The notes: generated by a model from the sequence alone, not told the origin. Numbered from the stretch's first letter, positions 1 to 12,420 are shown. The stretch is 64,000 bases of DNA from Sipunculus nudus (GCA_026874595.1 CM049318.1:23436456-23500455), one strand, 5' to 3'. Numbers and translations are program-made.

Positions 1-1365
1 TGAATCACTAGAGTGTTTAAATGACAAGAAATGCAGGGATATGAAATCACTCGATTCCAGATTATAGAATAGATTGAGTACACGGTTAGAATTACAATTT
101 CCAGGATTAGTTTCTACATATATACCTTGCTTGATTTCTTAGAATGAAGGAATGCATTCATGATTCAGACGCCATGGACGTTTTACAAAATAAAGGCGTT
201 CTCATTCATTAACCCATGTTGTACAAATGTACATGAACCAGAATGGGCAAAATGCTTCATTACTTCTATTTAAGCCCAAGGTAATTTATTTAGCCTTTTC
301 TGTGAACTAAATTATTCAAGGTTTTCGGTTATTTATTCAATTTGTTTAAATCGTCTAATAACATTAAAATATTTAATTTTAAGGACATTAGGGAATAACC
401 AGGTTATTATCATATATATCTTATATTCTTGACATTATAGTTCATCATTAAATAACTGGCATTTTAATTGACTTGCCTGCATGAGGTGTATACAAAATAT
501 GTGATGAGAAACAACACTCTCTTCTATTGGTTGGCAAATGGAGAAAACACTTGATTGACATCTTGGATTGTGGCCTGCACGTCCTTCCAACTTTATCTGC
601 TAGCCCTTCTTTACTGGCATTTACTTCTGCAAGCCAGATTAGACAGATAACCTTATTACGCGTAGACACGTCCTGCGATCATAATCATCGCTGCCTTCTG
701 AGTTTGACGGACTGATACTGATATTAAGTTTCAGAATTATAACATTGTTTTATATAAAATATATGCTTAAGACCTAATTCCAGTGGGGGAGGGAAATCAT
801 AAAATGATAGGGATTCGTGTTATACCGTTGTCACTTGTATTCACATTTTAGTTGTACCCAGCATTTAGGTTGATATTACTTAACCATCAGACGAAAGCTT
901 TTTACTTTTGCTCAATTTTATTTGCTGGCACATGTTTACTGGCACTAACTACTGCAAGCCAGATTAGCCAAATAGCCTTATTACGAGTGGATTCGTCCTA
1001 CGAGGATAATCTTCGCTTCCTACTGATTTAGACGAACTGACACTGGCATTAAAGATTCGGATTTATAATAATGATTTTATTTAATTAAATAACTGCACGG
1101 TTATTTTTAACATAGAATCAATCTTTATTATAAGACTAACCATGAGACTGGCAACAAGGGACCTTAATTCACGGGTCAGTTATAACCAATGTGAAAGCGT
1201 TCGATTTACTCAAGAGGTCTTAATAGACAGGTTTTCATTCCCCAGATTTCTAAAACCATTTACACTCGACTTTTAGTACTTAAATATTATACTGGATGTT
1301 ATTCGGCAGCCTTGTCAATACTTTCTTTATATACAGAATTCACTGATGGGGAATTTTTTTTCCAG
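1..1365. other. Non-coding left-arm sequence upstream of the lectin exon
   Basis: This is probably the intron before the terminal lectin exon. No coding exon, RNA gene or element is recognised. Two short blocks resemble each other (about 595-715 and 930-1,060; both contain AAGCCAGATTAG), an internal partial duplication. Confidence 0.5.
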
Positions 1366-1619
1366 CCGAACGCGTGGTAGCCGTGTGGACAAGTGGGAGC
1401 AGAAAGATAACATCATATTTAAAGACAGAGTCTTGGAAATGGCACCACGCGGCTATAACAAACACCTACTGGGGAAACGGCGAACCAAACAATGAAGGTT
1501 TAATGGAATTTTGTATCTCTCTTCATAATGACTACGGTTATCTTTGGAATGACGAAAAGTGTCATAGGGAATTTCATCTGTTATGTGAAATACAAAAACA
1601 AACAGTGCCTTGCCACTAA
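1366..1619 (+). CDS. C-type lectin-like domain, C-terminal exon (partial gene)
   Basis: This terminal exon encodes the second half of a C-type lectin-like domain, the sugar- and Ca2+-binding fold used in invertebrate recognition proteins. It starts after a TTTTTTTTCCAG acceptor at 1,365 and ends at TAA 1,617-1,619, giving 254 nt with phase-1 entry. The visible motifs are WTSG near the start (in place of the common WIGL), GEPNN (an EPN mannose-type motif), LWND, and the cysteines of the final disulphide (EKCH and LLCE). The frame is intact. The matching N-terminal lectin, PAN and signal exons should lie left of the window, because the inverted copy at 18,425-24,131 is complete. The copies differ by several substitutions without frame damage, which suggests the exon was under selection after duplication. 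A calcium-dependent carbohydrate ligand is inferred from EPN and WND only. Confidence 0.8.
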
Positions 1620-3398
1620 ATTCAGCTTTAAACCAGCTATTCGTCTCAATGACGAATATAACAGGGTATTTACAAGCTGTTTGTTAACACCTTACATCCG
1701 TGAATTTTGCAAACAAGTAAAAACATGTAACCTGAAGTTGATGGCTGCAGATTGGCGGGTTTTAATAGGTAACTGGTTGCCGAACGCCCTTAGAAAAACT
1801 TTGGTTGCTCTGGTATGTTTTGTCGGGCCTACCACATATAATTAACATGCGATTATAAAGTGAACGAGTGGCCTGTGTCTGCAAGGGATTGTCTTTAGTT
1901 AGTAGACGCCCGAAATCTGATTAGCCACTTTAACCCTCATTTATATACAGATCATGAGAGAAGTCGTATCATTCTGGCAAGTTTTTTGTAGCATTTGTCT
2001 TAAAAAATAGGTAGGTTTATAAATTTTCATGTACTGAAATTTATTTTCCATGTTTGATGCTTGTTTCTTTATGGCACTGCGCGTCACAATATTGCCCTAC
2101 CAAGCAAGATTGGAATATTTTTTTTTTTTTAGTAGGAATGTACAGATTTTGTGTTTCAACCGCTCGGAATTCCCTGTAAAGCTAATGCAAATCTATAAAC
2201 ACCACCTTTTCCACTTATGTAATGATTTTAAATGGCAACACCCTTGTAAAAAAATGACCGCCCCACATTGATATTTGAAAAAAAAAAGCCTCAGAAACAG
2301 TTTCTAAAGCCTTTATATAGTCCTAGTGTAAGTATAAATTAAAAAATCGTGGCTCTTCAAATGTTTGACCTTGCTGATTCGTGGCGTATTTGTGAAAACT
2401 CGTATTCATGGGCCATGTAAATGGGTGCGTGTTATATTTTAAAAGAATAATATTATTTTAGGCGTCCTTACCCAAGAATTATTTTCCAGCAAGAAGATTC
2501 CAATATACTAGGTTTGAAATTTACTTGTCACTAAATCTTTGTTGTAATATTTCCTTATAAGGTACAAAAAAATATTAAGAATGCGTGGCATACTGACAAT
2601 AGATGTTTATATTTGTGATTTTTATTATTCATAATAATTCAGGACTTCTAATAAGTTAAAAAATTAAGATTCCGGGACGCTCCGGTCAAAATTCTGGCTC
2701 GTCAAATTAGAATTAAGTGACGTCTCAATATATTTTGATCTGTGTCAATTGTTGGACTTGTGTAAAATTGATTTTGTTTTCTTTTTAAATTCAAGGATCG
2801 TCTTCGTATTATTTTATGAGTAGATATTGTGTTATTATATGATTATTTGACAAAAGTGAAATATATGGGCCAGTGATACTCACAAGGTTTCCACAAATGA
2901 CTGGCTTTTGAGCAGCAAGAACTGGGATAAAACCTTTGGTGATAGTACTTTTAGTCATCTTTCACCAGGTTTGTGATATTCTCTCCCTTCCCTACAAAGG
3001 TGGACAAAATGTGGCCTTTTTCTGTTAAATGCTTATGAGACATTTTCTATATATTGATCTGTATTGTTCATTATTTCTAAAAAACATTACCCTCTATTTA
3101 GTCAAATACATGCAACAACCTGTTTGTTTTGCTTCCTCACTTTACATACTTTTGAACCTTCCAGTCTGTTTTTTGTTTGCTCAGTCACAGCGCTTTATGT
3201 CTGGGTGAATGTATCTGTGCATGTGTTTAGTTTGTTACTTTTTAAAATTAATATGTCTATATAAAATATCAATTAATTACTAGATATTGGTCAATGTCAA
3301 TAAATCTTAATCACTACCGTCGGTTTCGTCTCATCGGCTCATCAGGTAACTGAAGTTCCACTAATTGCGATATTGGTTTTTATTTTTTTTTTTTTTAG
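1620..3398. other. Left-arm sequence after the lectin exon
   Basis: This is 3' flank or UTR plus intergenic sequence. No element is recognised. 2,790-3,060 is the counterpart of the open frame at 17,541-17,792 but carries in-frame stops here, so it is not coding in this arm. Confidence 0.5.
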
Positions 3399-3617
3399 TT
3401 GGGTGCCCTTGGACCATGGCTCCAGTTGAAAACAATTTCCGAACGTTTGTTCGATAGGTTCTTTCGTTTTGAACTTATGATTGCTAGTTTCTCTGCTAAG
3501 CACGAGTTGCGCGAAACCGACGACAGTGATTCATATTCATCACATGCCTTAGCATATCGTGCTCTGTTAAAAAACATAGGGCGCCATTTCCGTGTTTTAT
3601 GTTCCCTTTCTCAATAA
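3399..3617 (+). other. Unclassified 72-aa open frame shared by both arms
   Basis: The frame opens directly after a long T-run ending in TAG (a good splice-acceptor look) at 3,398 and runs to a stop at 3,617. The inverted counterpart at 16,995-17,192 keeps the same frame after the same acceptor-like tract. The two translations agree over most of about 58 residues, including an SFSAKH core and a DDSDSYSSHALAYRALLK block. I do not recognise a family. It could be a surviving exon or a transposase-gene remnant. Confidence 0.35.
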
Positions 3618-3642
3618 AACGAACCAGCATGGTAATTCTCAC

Positions 3643-3657
3643 ATCTCTCTGTCTCTC

Positions 3658-3688
<31 letters not shown>

Positions 3689-3689
3689 T
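3643..3689. repeat. CT-rich microsatellite
   Basis: A run of CT with occasional GT. The right arm has a short GA-rich tract at the mirrored position (about 16,930-16,950). Confidence 0.9.
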
Positions 3690-3745
3690 ACTCGCATTCT
3701 CTCTAACATTCCATATACAATGCTGTGTAGCATTTGTTAAGAAAT

Positions 3746-3774
3746 ATTATATATATATATATATGTATAATATA
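3746..3774. repeat. AT microsatellite
   Basis: Alternating AT of about 28 bp in the left arm. Confidence 0.85.
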
Positions 3775-6700
3775 TAAATTAATCGTTAGTCATTAGTCAA
3801 TGTGTATTAGAGCTGTACAAAAACACGTATTTTTTATGTATGTATCTATGTCTTTATGCATTAATCATGTAGCATGTTATAAATTCATTTATCTGTATCT
3901 AAGTTCAATTAATCTGTAGTCGTTGTCAACATGGCAGTGTTTTATGGCCCTAACATGTATTTCTGCTGTCCAAATAAATATGTGTATGTCTCTATGTATT
4001 TGTCATGTAGCATATGCTAGAACTTGATTTAAGTACAAAAATAGATATTAATCACTAGTCAGTAGTCAATGTCCGAGCACTTTTGGCACTATTATGTATT
4101 ACTGCTGAACAAATATATTTATGTGTGTATGTAGCTAGGTCTGCATGTAATAATCAATTAGTTTTTGTTATAAAAAATATTCAACAACAAACATATGTTA
4201 CGTAGATCTTAATATGGAACCATTGATCTATATCAAATGTCAATATTAAACATACATTAGGAAAGTGATAATCGCCTGGGGATAATTGTTTAAATAAACC
4301 GTTATAAAAAAAATACCAGAAGAAAAATGAAAAATCATTTATTCAAATCCAGAGGACAATAAAAAACTTCATAAATATATATGCTAGGTTGTCTATAAAC
4401 CATAAAACATGGGCAATATATTTATTTCAATGATACTGTTACATTATAAGTAAATAACTCACAAAGAATTACCTACTGTAAAATAATTTATTTTTAGCAT
4501 GTTTGTTGGATTAAAGAGCATATAACATTACCTCGTCGACGCATCTGATAAGGACCGTAAAATAAAACATATTACACATGTATGAATTCTATGGCGCAAT
4601 CTTTACAAATCATTGTATTTGTCGAGATTACACTGAAGCCGAGATAAGTTCCTTCAAGAACTGATCTAGAATCCGTGCTATAGGCAAATGAAATTCTGGA
4701 CACATATATCATACAGTAAGCGGCCAAAAAATTAACGGCAGTTTTGAGGCCAATATAAACTACACTCATTTTATTAATAGTGGTGCCATTCTTTGCCAGT
4801 CGGTTTAAAGTCTTATGATCGTCAAACAACCTTGATTTAATTTAGCTTTAGAATTCTTATTAAAATGAATGTTAGCCACAATAATATATTTGGAATCCTT
4901 AGAATATCTTCTGTTAGATGAGATAAATATAAACATTTTCTCAGTTTTTTCTTTAAAGATTTTAAACTTTAAATAATTAAATTAATATATTTTTAACGCA
5001 ATATATCTCACATTTGGATATCAGTATGTATGTAAAAATAGTATCACATGGAAGAACATCCAAATATCATCAGCCGGTTTTTTTATTGTGTGTTAATAAT
5101 ATTTTCTTACTATTGAATTTTCAATTTAAAAAAAAATGTTGATACAAACAATGCATATTTTTTCAAAACGGTATATGACTGCTAAACTAAAACAGATATC
5201 GAAAAAAAAAGAAAACAAAAACGCTTCTTAGATGACATGTGAACTTACATATATGCAAAATTTATCTGGTGTTTTATTTTTTAAATATTGCGCCGAAGAC
5301 CGAATTATCGTTTTGAGGAAAGAGCTAAAAAGTGTTTGGGAAGAGTTATCTCGTTTTCAACGTGAAACAGGAATATCAGGGCAAGTGACAGTCGTATATT
5401 TTCATTATATATTCTGATCTGAATTGGTTTCGATAAACAAAATTGAAAATTTAAATAGTTGTAATGGTAAAAAAAATTAAACTGAAATGACATCTCAAGA
5501 ACTGTCTAATCGGTAATTAGGTCATGGGCAACCGCGTCGGGACACGCGTCAGGTGTGAAGTGACTAATTAACAACGATAACTCTAGTCACTATGAGTAAA
5601 CATTGGAATTGCTAATGTATCCCTCGCTCACAATCATACTTGAACACTGAAGACACGGAATAACTAGCAGCAACACCTGCTAGGAAACCGATACCATCCC
5701 AGAATGACGAAACCTGTAGATTACCGAATATTGAATAGGCATGTTTAGCATAAAATAAGATATTTTTGTCGGAAAACGTTTAATTTTTTTATATCTTAAT
5801 ACTTTTAAACTGTATCTAGACTTAAAGATATAGTTTTATAATGTAAAAAAATCATCGAATCCCGATGTTGATTGACAGGGTTCCCGAACAAGATCCGAAC
5901 TGACTTTAATTTGATGCAGCACTATAAGCCTTCCAGCAGCACGTAATATGAATATTGGAACAAGGATGACTTTCACAAGGTGCCGTATTTACCGCGTAAA
6001 ATGTGAACGATATAACTGAATGTCGACGCTGTTAGCTGGCTTTCACAGATATACACACGGAGACACGCACGCTTACAGGACAACCAGTAGAGCGTAATAA
6101 TTACAAATAATAAGCGGCGAGTGCCAAGCAATGCTATGTTTATATAGCCATATTTAGCATAAAATAAGACAATATAATAAAATTGATGAACTAGTTATAA
6201 GTCCTAGCATGGTAAAATTTACTGAAATAACAAGCGGCAACTTCCTATTTCATGACATATTCTTGATACCCCAAACTTTACCAGCATAGCATGGCACTGA
6301 CGTAATTTTGGGCAGTGACACAGACCTAAGCAGAATTCTACGATCGGCATTATTGTTTAGGGGTATGTGCACAGGTGGAATTAGTGTCAATTAATCATCA
6401 ATTGCCGGTAATAAAGATAAGCACAGTCACGGCTGCCTGACCAAGTGCCTCCTCACGCCTGTCAAACAAAGATGTGCCATGCACCGCCAGTAAAATAAAT
6501 AACCAATAAGCAATTGAATACCCTGTTGGTTCTCGCCGAGCTGAAACCGGTTCTGTATACAGCCGACGTCGGGTTGACATCTGAATTAAAATGCTTATTT
6601 TTCTAATTGATACAAAATAACGACAGGAAAGTTTTATTGTTACATGATAGATATAACAAACAACTATAAGGTCACGGTTTTTACGAAAAAAAAATGTCAA

Positions 6701-7177
6701 TTTTACGATTTTAACGATTATTAGACCTTAATACCTTGAACATAATAGGTTTCCTTGTCATCCTAACATAACAATACACGTACAACACATCCACTTAGAG
6801 CAGCTGAAGGTCACACCGATATCCATTGAATGTCATTATATCAATGCCATTTAGCATGGCGCACGTTTGTCAATAGGTTACACTGAATATGTTATATTTC
6901 CTTTTACAATATTGATTATCTGTGACTTGTTTGTTCACATTGGCAATGTTAGTTATCATAGTATTGTAACGAAATAGTGTCATTTCCTTTTGAATAGAAA
7001 CATTCAAACTTAAAACTCTAAATGGAAATGTTTTATTTCCGTCGATCTGAATACATTTCACTTGAAGCGAACGAAGCATTAATAATCAACGGACTTGTGG
7101 TTTCGACCGAAAGGTAACACGAGTAGACCTGTGTTAACCTCCTGTTTGCTTGACCTTCCTATGGGAATCATACCAAG
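3775..7177. other. Left-arm non-coding sequence with an arm-specific 1.5-kb segment
   Basis: No recognised exon. About 5,285-6,825 is missing from the right arm, where the flanks meet directly at about 9,330-9,345. It holds an open frame on the minus strand (6,398-6,700) with one hydrophobic stretch but no recognisable family, and nothing that identifies the segment as a known transposon. Confidence 0.45.
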
Positions 7178-7221
7178 ATGACTAAATCGATTATAAGCAC
7201 TGCTGCTAATTAGTTTTCCAG
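7178..7221 (+). pseudogene. Signal-peptide exon relic
   Basis: Starts ATG ACT AAA TC like the intact exon at 24,089-24,131. It has one inserted A after ATTATA, so the frame reaches TAG. The donor AG|GTAAGA is intact. The whole exon is deleted from the right arm at the mirrored position (about 9,085). Confidence 0.75.
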
Positions 7222-7723
7222 GTAAGATTTTGCTAACATTTGGAACATGATCTACTGTTTAAATTATTTATTAAAACTATGATAGAGCATTTTGCTTAAA
7301 CCTAATACCATAAAAAGTTTCATAATAACACATCAGAATGTGTAATTCAATTTTCAAAAAAACAATTAGAATGAGGGGCTTTTTTTATCTTGAAAAATGG
7401 ATACATTGTGATTATCAACGTGTTTTTTTTTTAATTTCACCATGTTACTGCATTAGTCTATAGGTAAATAAAAGGTTTTTTTTCACGCTTTATATTTCTT
7501 CACTTGTAGATCATCTGTTCTCTGGTATCCTGAGAACATTCATGGTCCGTTGTGTTTTTGTTGGTACCTTTCTTCACCGTGTGAATGCATGGCACGTATG
7601 TAAGATATATTGGCAGCTGAAATTAGATGTAATCAACAAGCGGTATTTCTTTGGTATGGAACAAAAATACCAGTTTGACAATTAGTTGTTAATAATATTG
7701 ACAAGTTTTTAATTCGGAAGAAG

Positions 7724-7983
7724 CCGAATACAAATGTGGGGAATGTCGAGTCTCGGTGCTGAAGAATGTGTACAAACCAGCTATATCATTAGACGAATGT
7801 AAAGCTATCTGTAAGAGACCAACCCGACCCTTTTTGCTGCAGTATAGACCATCAGCCCGGAAAATGCATTCTACAAAACAACCAGACGCAGGAACACTGT
7901 ACTGATGTTGACCCAGGCCCAAAGACGTGCAATCCACAAAAAAGATAAATTATCTGAAAGCCCAAACGCAAGGCCGACATGCA
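7724..7983 (+). pseudogene. PAN/apple-like exon relic
   Basis: It keeps the CxxC start, the SLDEC and CK spacing and the GKCILQNN stretch of the intact exons at 21,460-21,723 and 30,741-31,007. An extra C near 7,830 and a second shift near 7,940 break the frame. Ends at a TGCA|GTGAGT donor. Confidence 0.75.
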
Positions 7984-8700
7984 GTGAGTAATTCATTGTT
8001 AAAATTAATTATATGTGTTAATAAAAGATGTTTTTATGGCCCTTTCTCTCATAAATCAGAGCGAATAGGCGAATTCCTTTAAAGCTTTTTTATTATAAAT
8101 TTTTGATTAAAAAAATCATGTACTCATTGGAAAATATAAATACTTTTACTAAACAGGTCAAAGAACGTCTTAAAAAAAAATCTGATCGGCTCGAGCTCAA
8201 ATCGGTAATTTTTACTGAAAACCTGAATAAAACCTTTTGATGCAGGGGCGATACTTGAAAACACCACTTTTTAGCTTTTCATCAGTTTCCTTTTAGTATC
8301 CAACTAATACGAAAATTATGTTTAATTCCTTTACCACATATGTTTATTATTATATAGTTTAGGTAACAGGAAACGGGAATGGGAGAAGGAAGGGGGGAGG
8401 GTCGTAGAAGGATAGGGTAACTTATTGAGTATACTGCAAGGAGATATTTGTTATTTTTTTATTTATTTCTTACTTTATCATCACATTTGTTTGTCCGAAA
8501 AAGGTGGCTCTCGACCCTACGCCCAAATTGATCCATTACTGAAAAGATTACAAATTTCTTCACTTTTTTGTTAATCTTACTTTCGTAAAAAATAATTATC
8601 GATATGAATGTTATTTATAACTGGCTGATCCCACTGATTGAATGGAAATTTTAGAGATATATGAATAAATGCATAAGTCTTAATGATATTGTCTGTTCCG

Positions 8701-8896
8701 CCTGTCCTGACGGATCCGACAATCCTTTTGAGCTGGGTAAGATAACATCGCCTCAGGGTATGGTTGCTTCCTGATACAAAATGCTGAGTACAGCGCCATG
8801 GGTAATGGCAAAATGCCTGAAACTGGAAAGTAAGTTGGTGGACATCGACACCGCTCGAGGAACAGAAACATATTCAAGACATGTTAAACAGAACAG
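8701..8896 (+). pseudogene. N-terminal C-type lectin exon relic
   Basis: Aligned to 20,198-20,398. The acceptor AG has become CG, the conserved Cys codon before YK is TGA (8,793-8,795), and a single-base shift precedes the EEQKHIQ-like end. The donor ACAG|GTAAGA is kept. Confidence 0.75.
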
Positions 8897-8944
8897 GTAA
8901 GAGGGTTGTCCGTTCTTCCAGTTTATTCAACGAATGTTATATAA

Positions 8945-9815
8945 GCAAGCCCCTCATTCTAATTTTTTTCTGGCTTTGAAAATTTTGTGACCCATACTGA
9001 TGTGTTATAATGAAACCCTTTATGGTATTAGGTTTAAGCAAAATGTTAAAAATCATAGTTTTAATAAATAATTAAAACAGTCCGTTGAATATTAATGCTT
9101 CGTTCGCTTCAAGTGAAATGTATTCAGCTCAATGGAAATACATTTGAAGTTTAAATTTTTCTATTCAAAAGGAAATGACATTTTTTCATTACAATACTAT
9201 GATAACTAACATTTTTCAATGTGAACAAACAAAGCACAGATAATCAATATTGTAAAAGGAAATATAACATATTCAGTGTAAACTTTTGACAAACATGCGC
9301 TATGCTAAATGGCATTGATATAATAACCAGATAAAACACCAGATGTAGAGATTTTAAATTTTGCATATATGTAAGTTCACATGTCATCTAAGAGGCGTCT
9401 TTTCTTTTTTTTTCGATATCTTATTTAGTTTAGCAGTTATACATCATTTAAAAAAATATGCATTGTTTGTATCAAATTTTTTTTAAATTGAAAATTCAAA
9501 AGGAAGAAAAGATTATAAACACAATCACAAAAATGCTGGGGAAATTTGGATGTTCTTCCATGTGATACTTTTTTACATACATACTGATAGCCAAATGTGA
9601 GATATATCGCGTTAAAAAATATAAATTAAATTATTTAATTCCTTACTGCAAGATATAGGTGTCCAGTACTTTATTTGCCTATAGCAAGAATTCTATACCA
9701 TTTCTTGGAGGTTCTCGGCCTCAATGTAATCTCGACATATACAAGATTTTAAAGATTTGCTCCATATCATGCATACATGTGTAATATGTTTTATTTTGGA
9801 ACGGATTCTGGGTCA
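8945..9815. other. Right-arm non-coding sequence
   Basis: Mirror of 6,830-7,390 and 5,090-5,280, joined directly at about 9,330-9,345. No exon is seen. Confidence 0.55.
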
Positions 9816-9820
9816 GTTTT
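9816..9820. repeat. Target-site duplication, left copy
   Basis: GTTTT immediately before the 5' LTR. The same five bases follow the 3' LTR. Confidence 0.9.
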
Positions 9821-10019
9821 TGTCAGATATGGTATGCGCACCGTACGCTGGCGCCGCCTGTCGGGACTTTGTGTGACTATACTGGGGATCACGTGTCATG
9901 TGTGACGTAGTGACTTTGTGAGCTGTATTGTATGCCAAGATGGCTTCCGCTCCGTGATTAAATGTGTTGTCGTTCATTTTGTTATTCGTTTGGTTGTGAA
10001 CGAACCTATGGACATGACA
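9821..10019 (+). repeat. 5' LTR
   Basis: TGTCAGATAT ... GACATGACA with TGTCA/TGACA terminal inverted bases. Near-identical to 14,301-14,501. Contains TGACGTAG and the usual short U3-R-U5 size for this group. Confidence 0.95.
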
Positions 10020-10022
10020 TAA

Positions 10023-10040
10023 TGGCGACGAAGATGCGGC
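10023..10040 (+). promoter_or_regulatory. Putative primer-binding site
   Basis: TGGCGACGAAGATG begins three bases after the 5' LTR. The TGG start fits a tRNA 3'-CCA primer. Which tRNA cannot be decided by eye. Confidence 0.6.
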
Positions 10041-10158
10041 AACCAGACGGTCAGTACATAAACATTTTCAAGGCCTGTCATCTGCTTGTTGAAGCCTATA
10101 CACCTTGTTTGCTCCGTCGTACATACTTGGTTCTACAGAATTCGTAAATACATTCGCT

Positions 10159-11025
10159 ATGTCTCAAGAGGGGGCTCATGCATTGCCAGTAACGGGGCAA
10201 ACTACGAACTTTATGGTCCCTACGCCCAGATTTCCTGGTAAGAGGGAGGACTTTGAAACATTCGCTGAACGATTCAGTTCGTGCATGCTTGCAAATGATA
10301 TTACGGACGAGAGTAAAATCGTGCATGCATTTGTGGCTAGTATGGGCGATGACCTTTATAAACTAGCACGCGACCTTTTTGCACCTGAGAAATTGTATGA
10401 GAAAACTTCCAAAGAAATTGTTGATAAACTGGTTGATCACATGAATCCTGCACCGAATGTGATAACTGCACGTTGTGCATTCAACAGATGTGTACAAAGA
10501 CCTGACCAAGACATTAACTCTTTCATTGCCACTCTCAAACATTTGGCTGTGGACTGTAAATATGGAGACAATCTCAACATGTGGTTACGTGATAGGTTTG
10601 TGGCTGGTCTTCAAAGTGAAGCAATACGCAGACGCTTATTACAGGAGAAAGAAGATATGACTTTTGCACAAGCATATGAATTGGCCGCTGCATATGAAAC
10701 CGCTAGTAGGGAAGCAAAGACCATGCAGCTGAGTTCAGGGAGTACAGTGAATGCTGTTCACACAAAACAGCAGCAACAGAGAAAAAACCGCAGACATCTG
10801 GGCAAGGATCTTCAGGTAAAAGACCTTACACTTGCATTCTTTGTACATCTACTAAGCATAAAGCTGAAGATTCTCCATGTCGTACTAAAACTTGCAATGC
10901 TTGTGGAAAAGTGGGACACATACAGAAAGCTTGTCTTAGCACAAAAAAGAAAGTTAGACCACCTAACAGTAGACAAGTACATACGACTACAGCGATTAAT
11001 GAGATGCCTGTATTTACAGAATTAG
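10159..11025 (+). pseudogene. gag: gag (capsid and nucleocapsid region) of the LTR element
   Basis: Starts at ATG 10,159 in frame 1. The capsid-like part is open to about 10,788. The nucleocapsid zinc knuckle (C-NAC-GKVG-H-IQKA-C, the CX2CX4HX4C type) lies at about 10,893-10,934 in the -1 frame, and a second Cys/His cluster lies just before it. The frames change at the A-run 10,782-10,787, which reads A AAA AAC in the gag frame, a canonical -1 slippery heptamer. A simple indel in the A-run is the likelier cause, because the knuckle normally belongs to gag itself. Frame 1 stays open by chance to 11,025. Confidence 0.8.
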
Positions 11026-11039
11026 AACAAGACCTGTAT

Positions 11040-11525
11040 GCAATTTCGAAAGACAAATGTCAAACAAAGGTCTACAGAGAGTTTAGAATAGATGAGAAAA
11101 TGCTCAAATTTGAAGTTGACACTGGTTCTGCTGTTACACTTATTAATCAGAAGGTGTTTCAAAATAATTTCCCAACACATACATTGAGTAACACAGATAC
11201 AATGTTACGTTGCTATGAAGGGCAGAATATTCCTGTAATTTGTCAGTGTTCTGTTAATGTGATAGTCGGCCAGGGAAAGACAAAGCAAATGAAACTCGTT
11301 GTAGTTAAAGGCGATGGTTCAAGCCTAGTTGGACGTGATTGGCTGCAGCATATTGATGAATGGAAAGATGTGCTTGGCACTACAGCTGAGATTAAATTTG
11401 TTCAGGAAATCACTGACACTACATCGAGAGAACAGGCAAAGCAAATATTACAGGCTAAGTATTTTGAACTTTTCCAAGAAGGTTTAGGAACTCTCAAGGA
11501 TATTCAAGCAACCTTGGATATCCAG
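11040..11525 (+). pseudogene. pro: Aspartic protease domain of the LTR element
   Basis: Frame 3. The catalytic DTGS lies at 11,118-11,129 and the GRDWL-type motif before the linker at about 11,330-11,345. A TAA at 11,526-11,528 cuts the polyprotein just before the reverse transcriptase linker. Confidence 0.85.
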
Positions 11526-11528
11526 TAA

Positions 11529-12420
11529 GATGCAAAACCAGTCTTTTGTAAAGCCCGTACAGTGCCACTGAACTTGAAACAGAAAGTTGAGGCTGAAATT
11601 GAACGACTAGAGAAAGAGAGAGTACTGCAAAAGGTTAAAACCTCGCAATGGGCTGCACCAGTAGTACCCATACTAAAACCTACAGGATAGATTAGGCTGT
11701 GCGGTGATTTTAAGTTGACAATAAATCGGTATGCAAATAATGAGCAGTACCCCATCCCAAGGATAGATGAATTGCTAGCAACACTCAGTGGTGGAAAAGA
11801 ATTCACCAAACTAGATCTTCGAGCACCATACCAACAAGTGGAATTAGATGCTGCTTCTAGAGAGTTGACAACTATAATTACAACAAAAGGGTTGTATCAG
11901 TACACGCGAGTTCCATTCGGAATCAGCACAGCACCAATGCTATTCCAAAGGATCATGGAAAACCCTTCTGAAAGGCATGCCAGGAACAGTAGTTTACCTG
12001 GATGACATACTGATCACAGGCAAAACTAGACAAGATCATTTGCTGAACTTAGAAAAAGTATTGGATACACTTAAAACTGCAGGTTTACGTTTGCACAAAG
12101 ACAAGTGCCATTTTCTGTTGCCCAGTGTGGAATACCTTGGTGAAGTGGTGGACGCAGAGGGGATTCATCCAACCAAAGAGAAAGTCAGAGCAATAAAGGA
12201 TGCTCCTGTACCCTCAAACATATCGGAACTTAGGTCATACCTTGGCCTCTCGAATCATTATGGATATTTCACTGATGATCTCGCTACAACACTTGCACCT
12301 CTGTATGAACTCCTGGACAAGGGTAAGGATTGGATTTGGTCTAAGAGACAGAAGGAAGCTTTTGAAAAGAGTAAAGCTAGTCTTGTTGATGATGCATTGC
12401 TTGTACAATATGATACAGAG
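11529..12420 (+). pseudogene. pol: Reverse transcriptase domain of the LTR element
   Basis: The fingers and palm are recognisable: a CGDFK block near 11,700, KLDL near 11,812, the VPFGI block near 11,910, and the catalytic YLDD at 11,995-12,006. It is broken by TAG at 11,688-11,690 and by a +1 shift at about 11,955-11,965, just upstream of YLDD. Confidence 0.88.

Larger units (their letters stand above)
1..7390 (+). repeat. Left arm of a large inverted duplication
   Basis: This arm matches the reverse complement of 8,945-19,870 in colinear blocks. Examples are 1-90 with 19,790-19,870, the lectin exon 1,366-1,619 with 18,425-18,678, 3,399-3,580 with 17,010-17,192, 4,440-4,680 with 14,506-14,570 plus 15,960-16,110, 5,090-5,280 with 9,345-9,500, 6,830-7,095 with 9,085-9,325, and 7,255-7,390 with 8,945-9,080. 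The arms are clearly diverged with many small indels, so the duplication is not recent. It runs off the left edge. About 1.5 kb (roughly 5,285-6,825) and the segment with the signal exon (about 7,098-7,255) have no counterpart in the right arm. Confidence 0.85.
7178..8896 (+). pseudogene. Broken PAN/C-type lectin gene copy (three exons)
   Basis: This is a degenerate copy of the gene at 18,425-24,131, on the opposite strand and in the same exon order: signal exon 7,178-7,221, PAN exon 7,724-7,983, N-terminal lectin exon 8,701-8,896. No C-terminal lectin exon follows, because the inverted-repeat right arm starts at 8,945. Breaks seen: the signal exon has one extra base (44 nt against 43), bringing TAG into frame; the PAN exon has at least two frameshifts (260 nt against 264); in the lectin exon the acceptor reads TTCCG instead of TTCAG, a conserved Cys codon is TGA, and a frameshift follows. 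The donors (GGTAAGA, GTGAGT, GGTAAGA) are preserved. It is not expected to make a full protein. Confidence 0.8.

Noticed and set aside
6398-6700. 100-residue minus-strand frame with a hydrophobic segment
   Set aside because: No family, no splice or start context, absent from the other arm; low complexity N-terminal part.
9962-10147. 61-residue frame across the 5' LTR and primer site
   Set aside because: Overlaps LTR and primer-binding site and is not in frame with gag.
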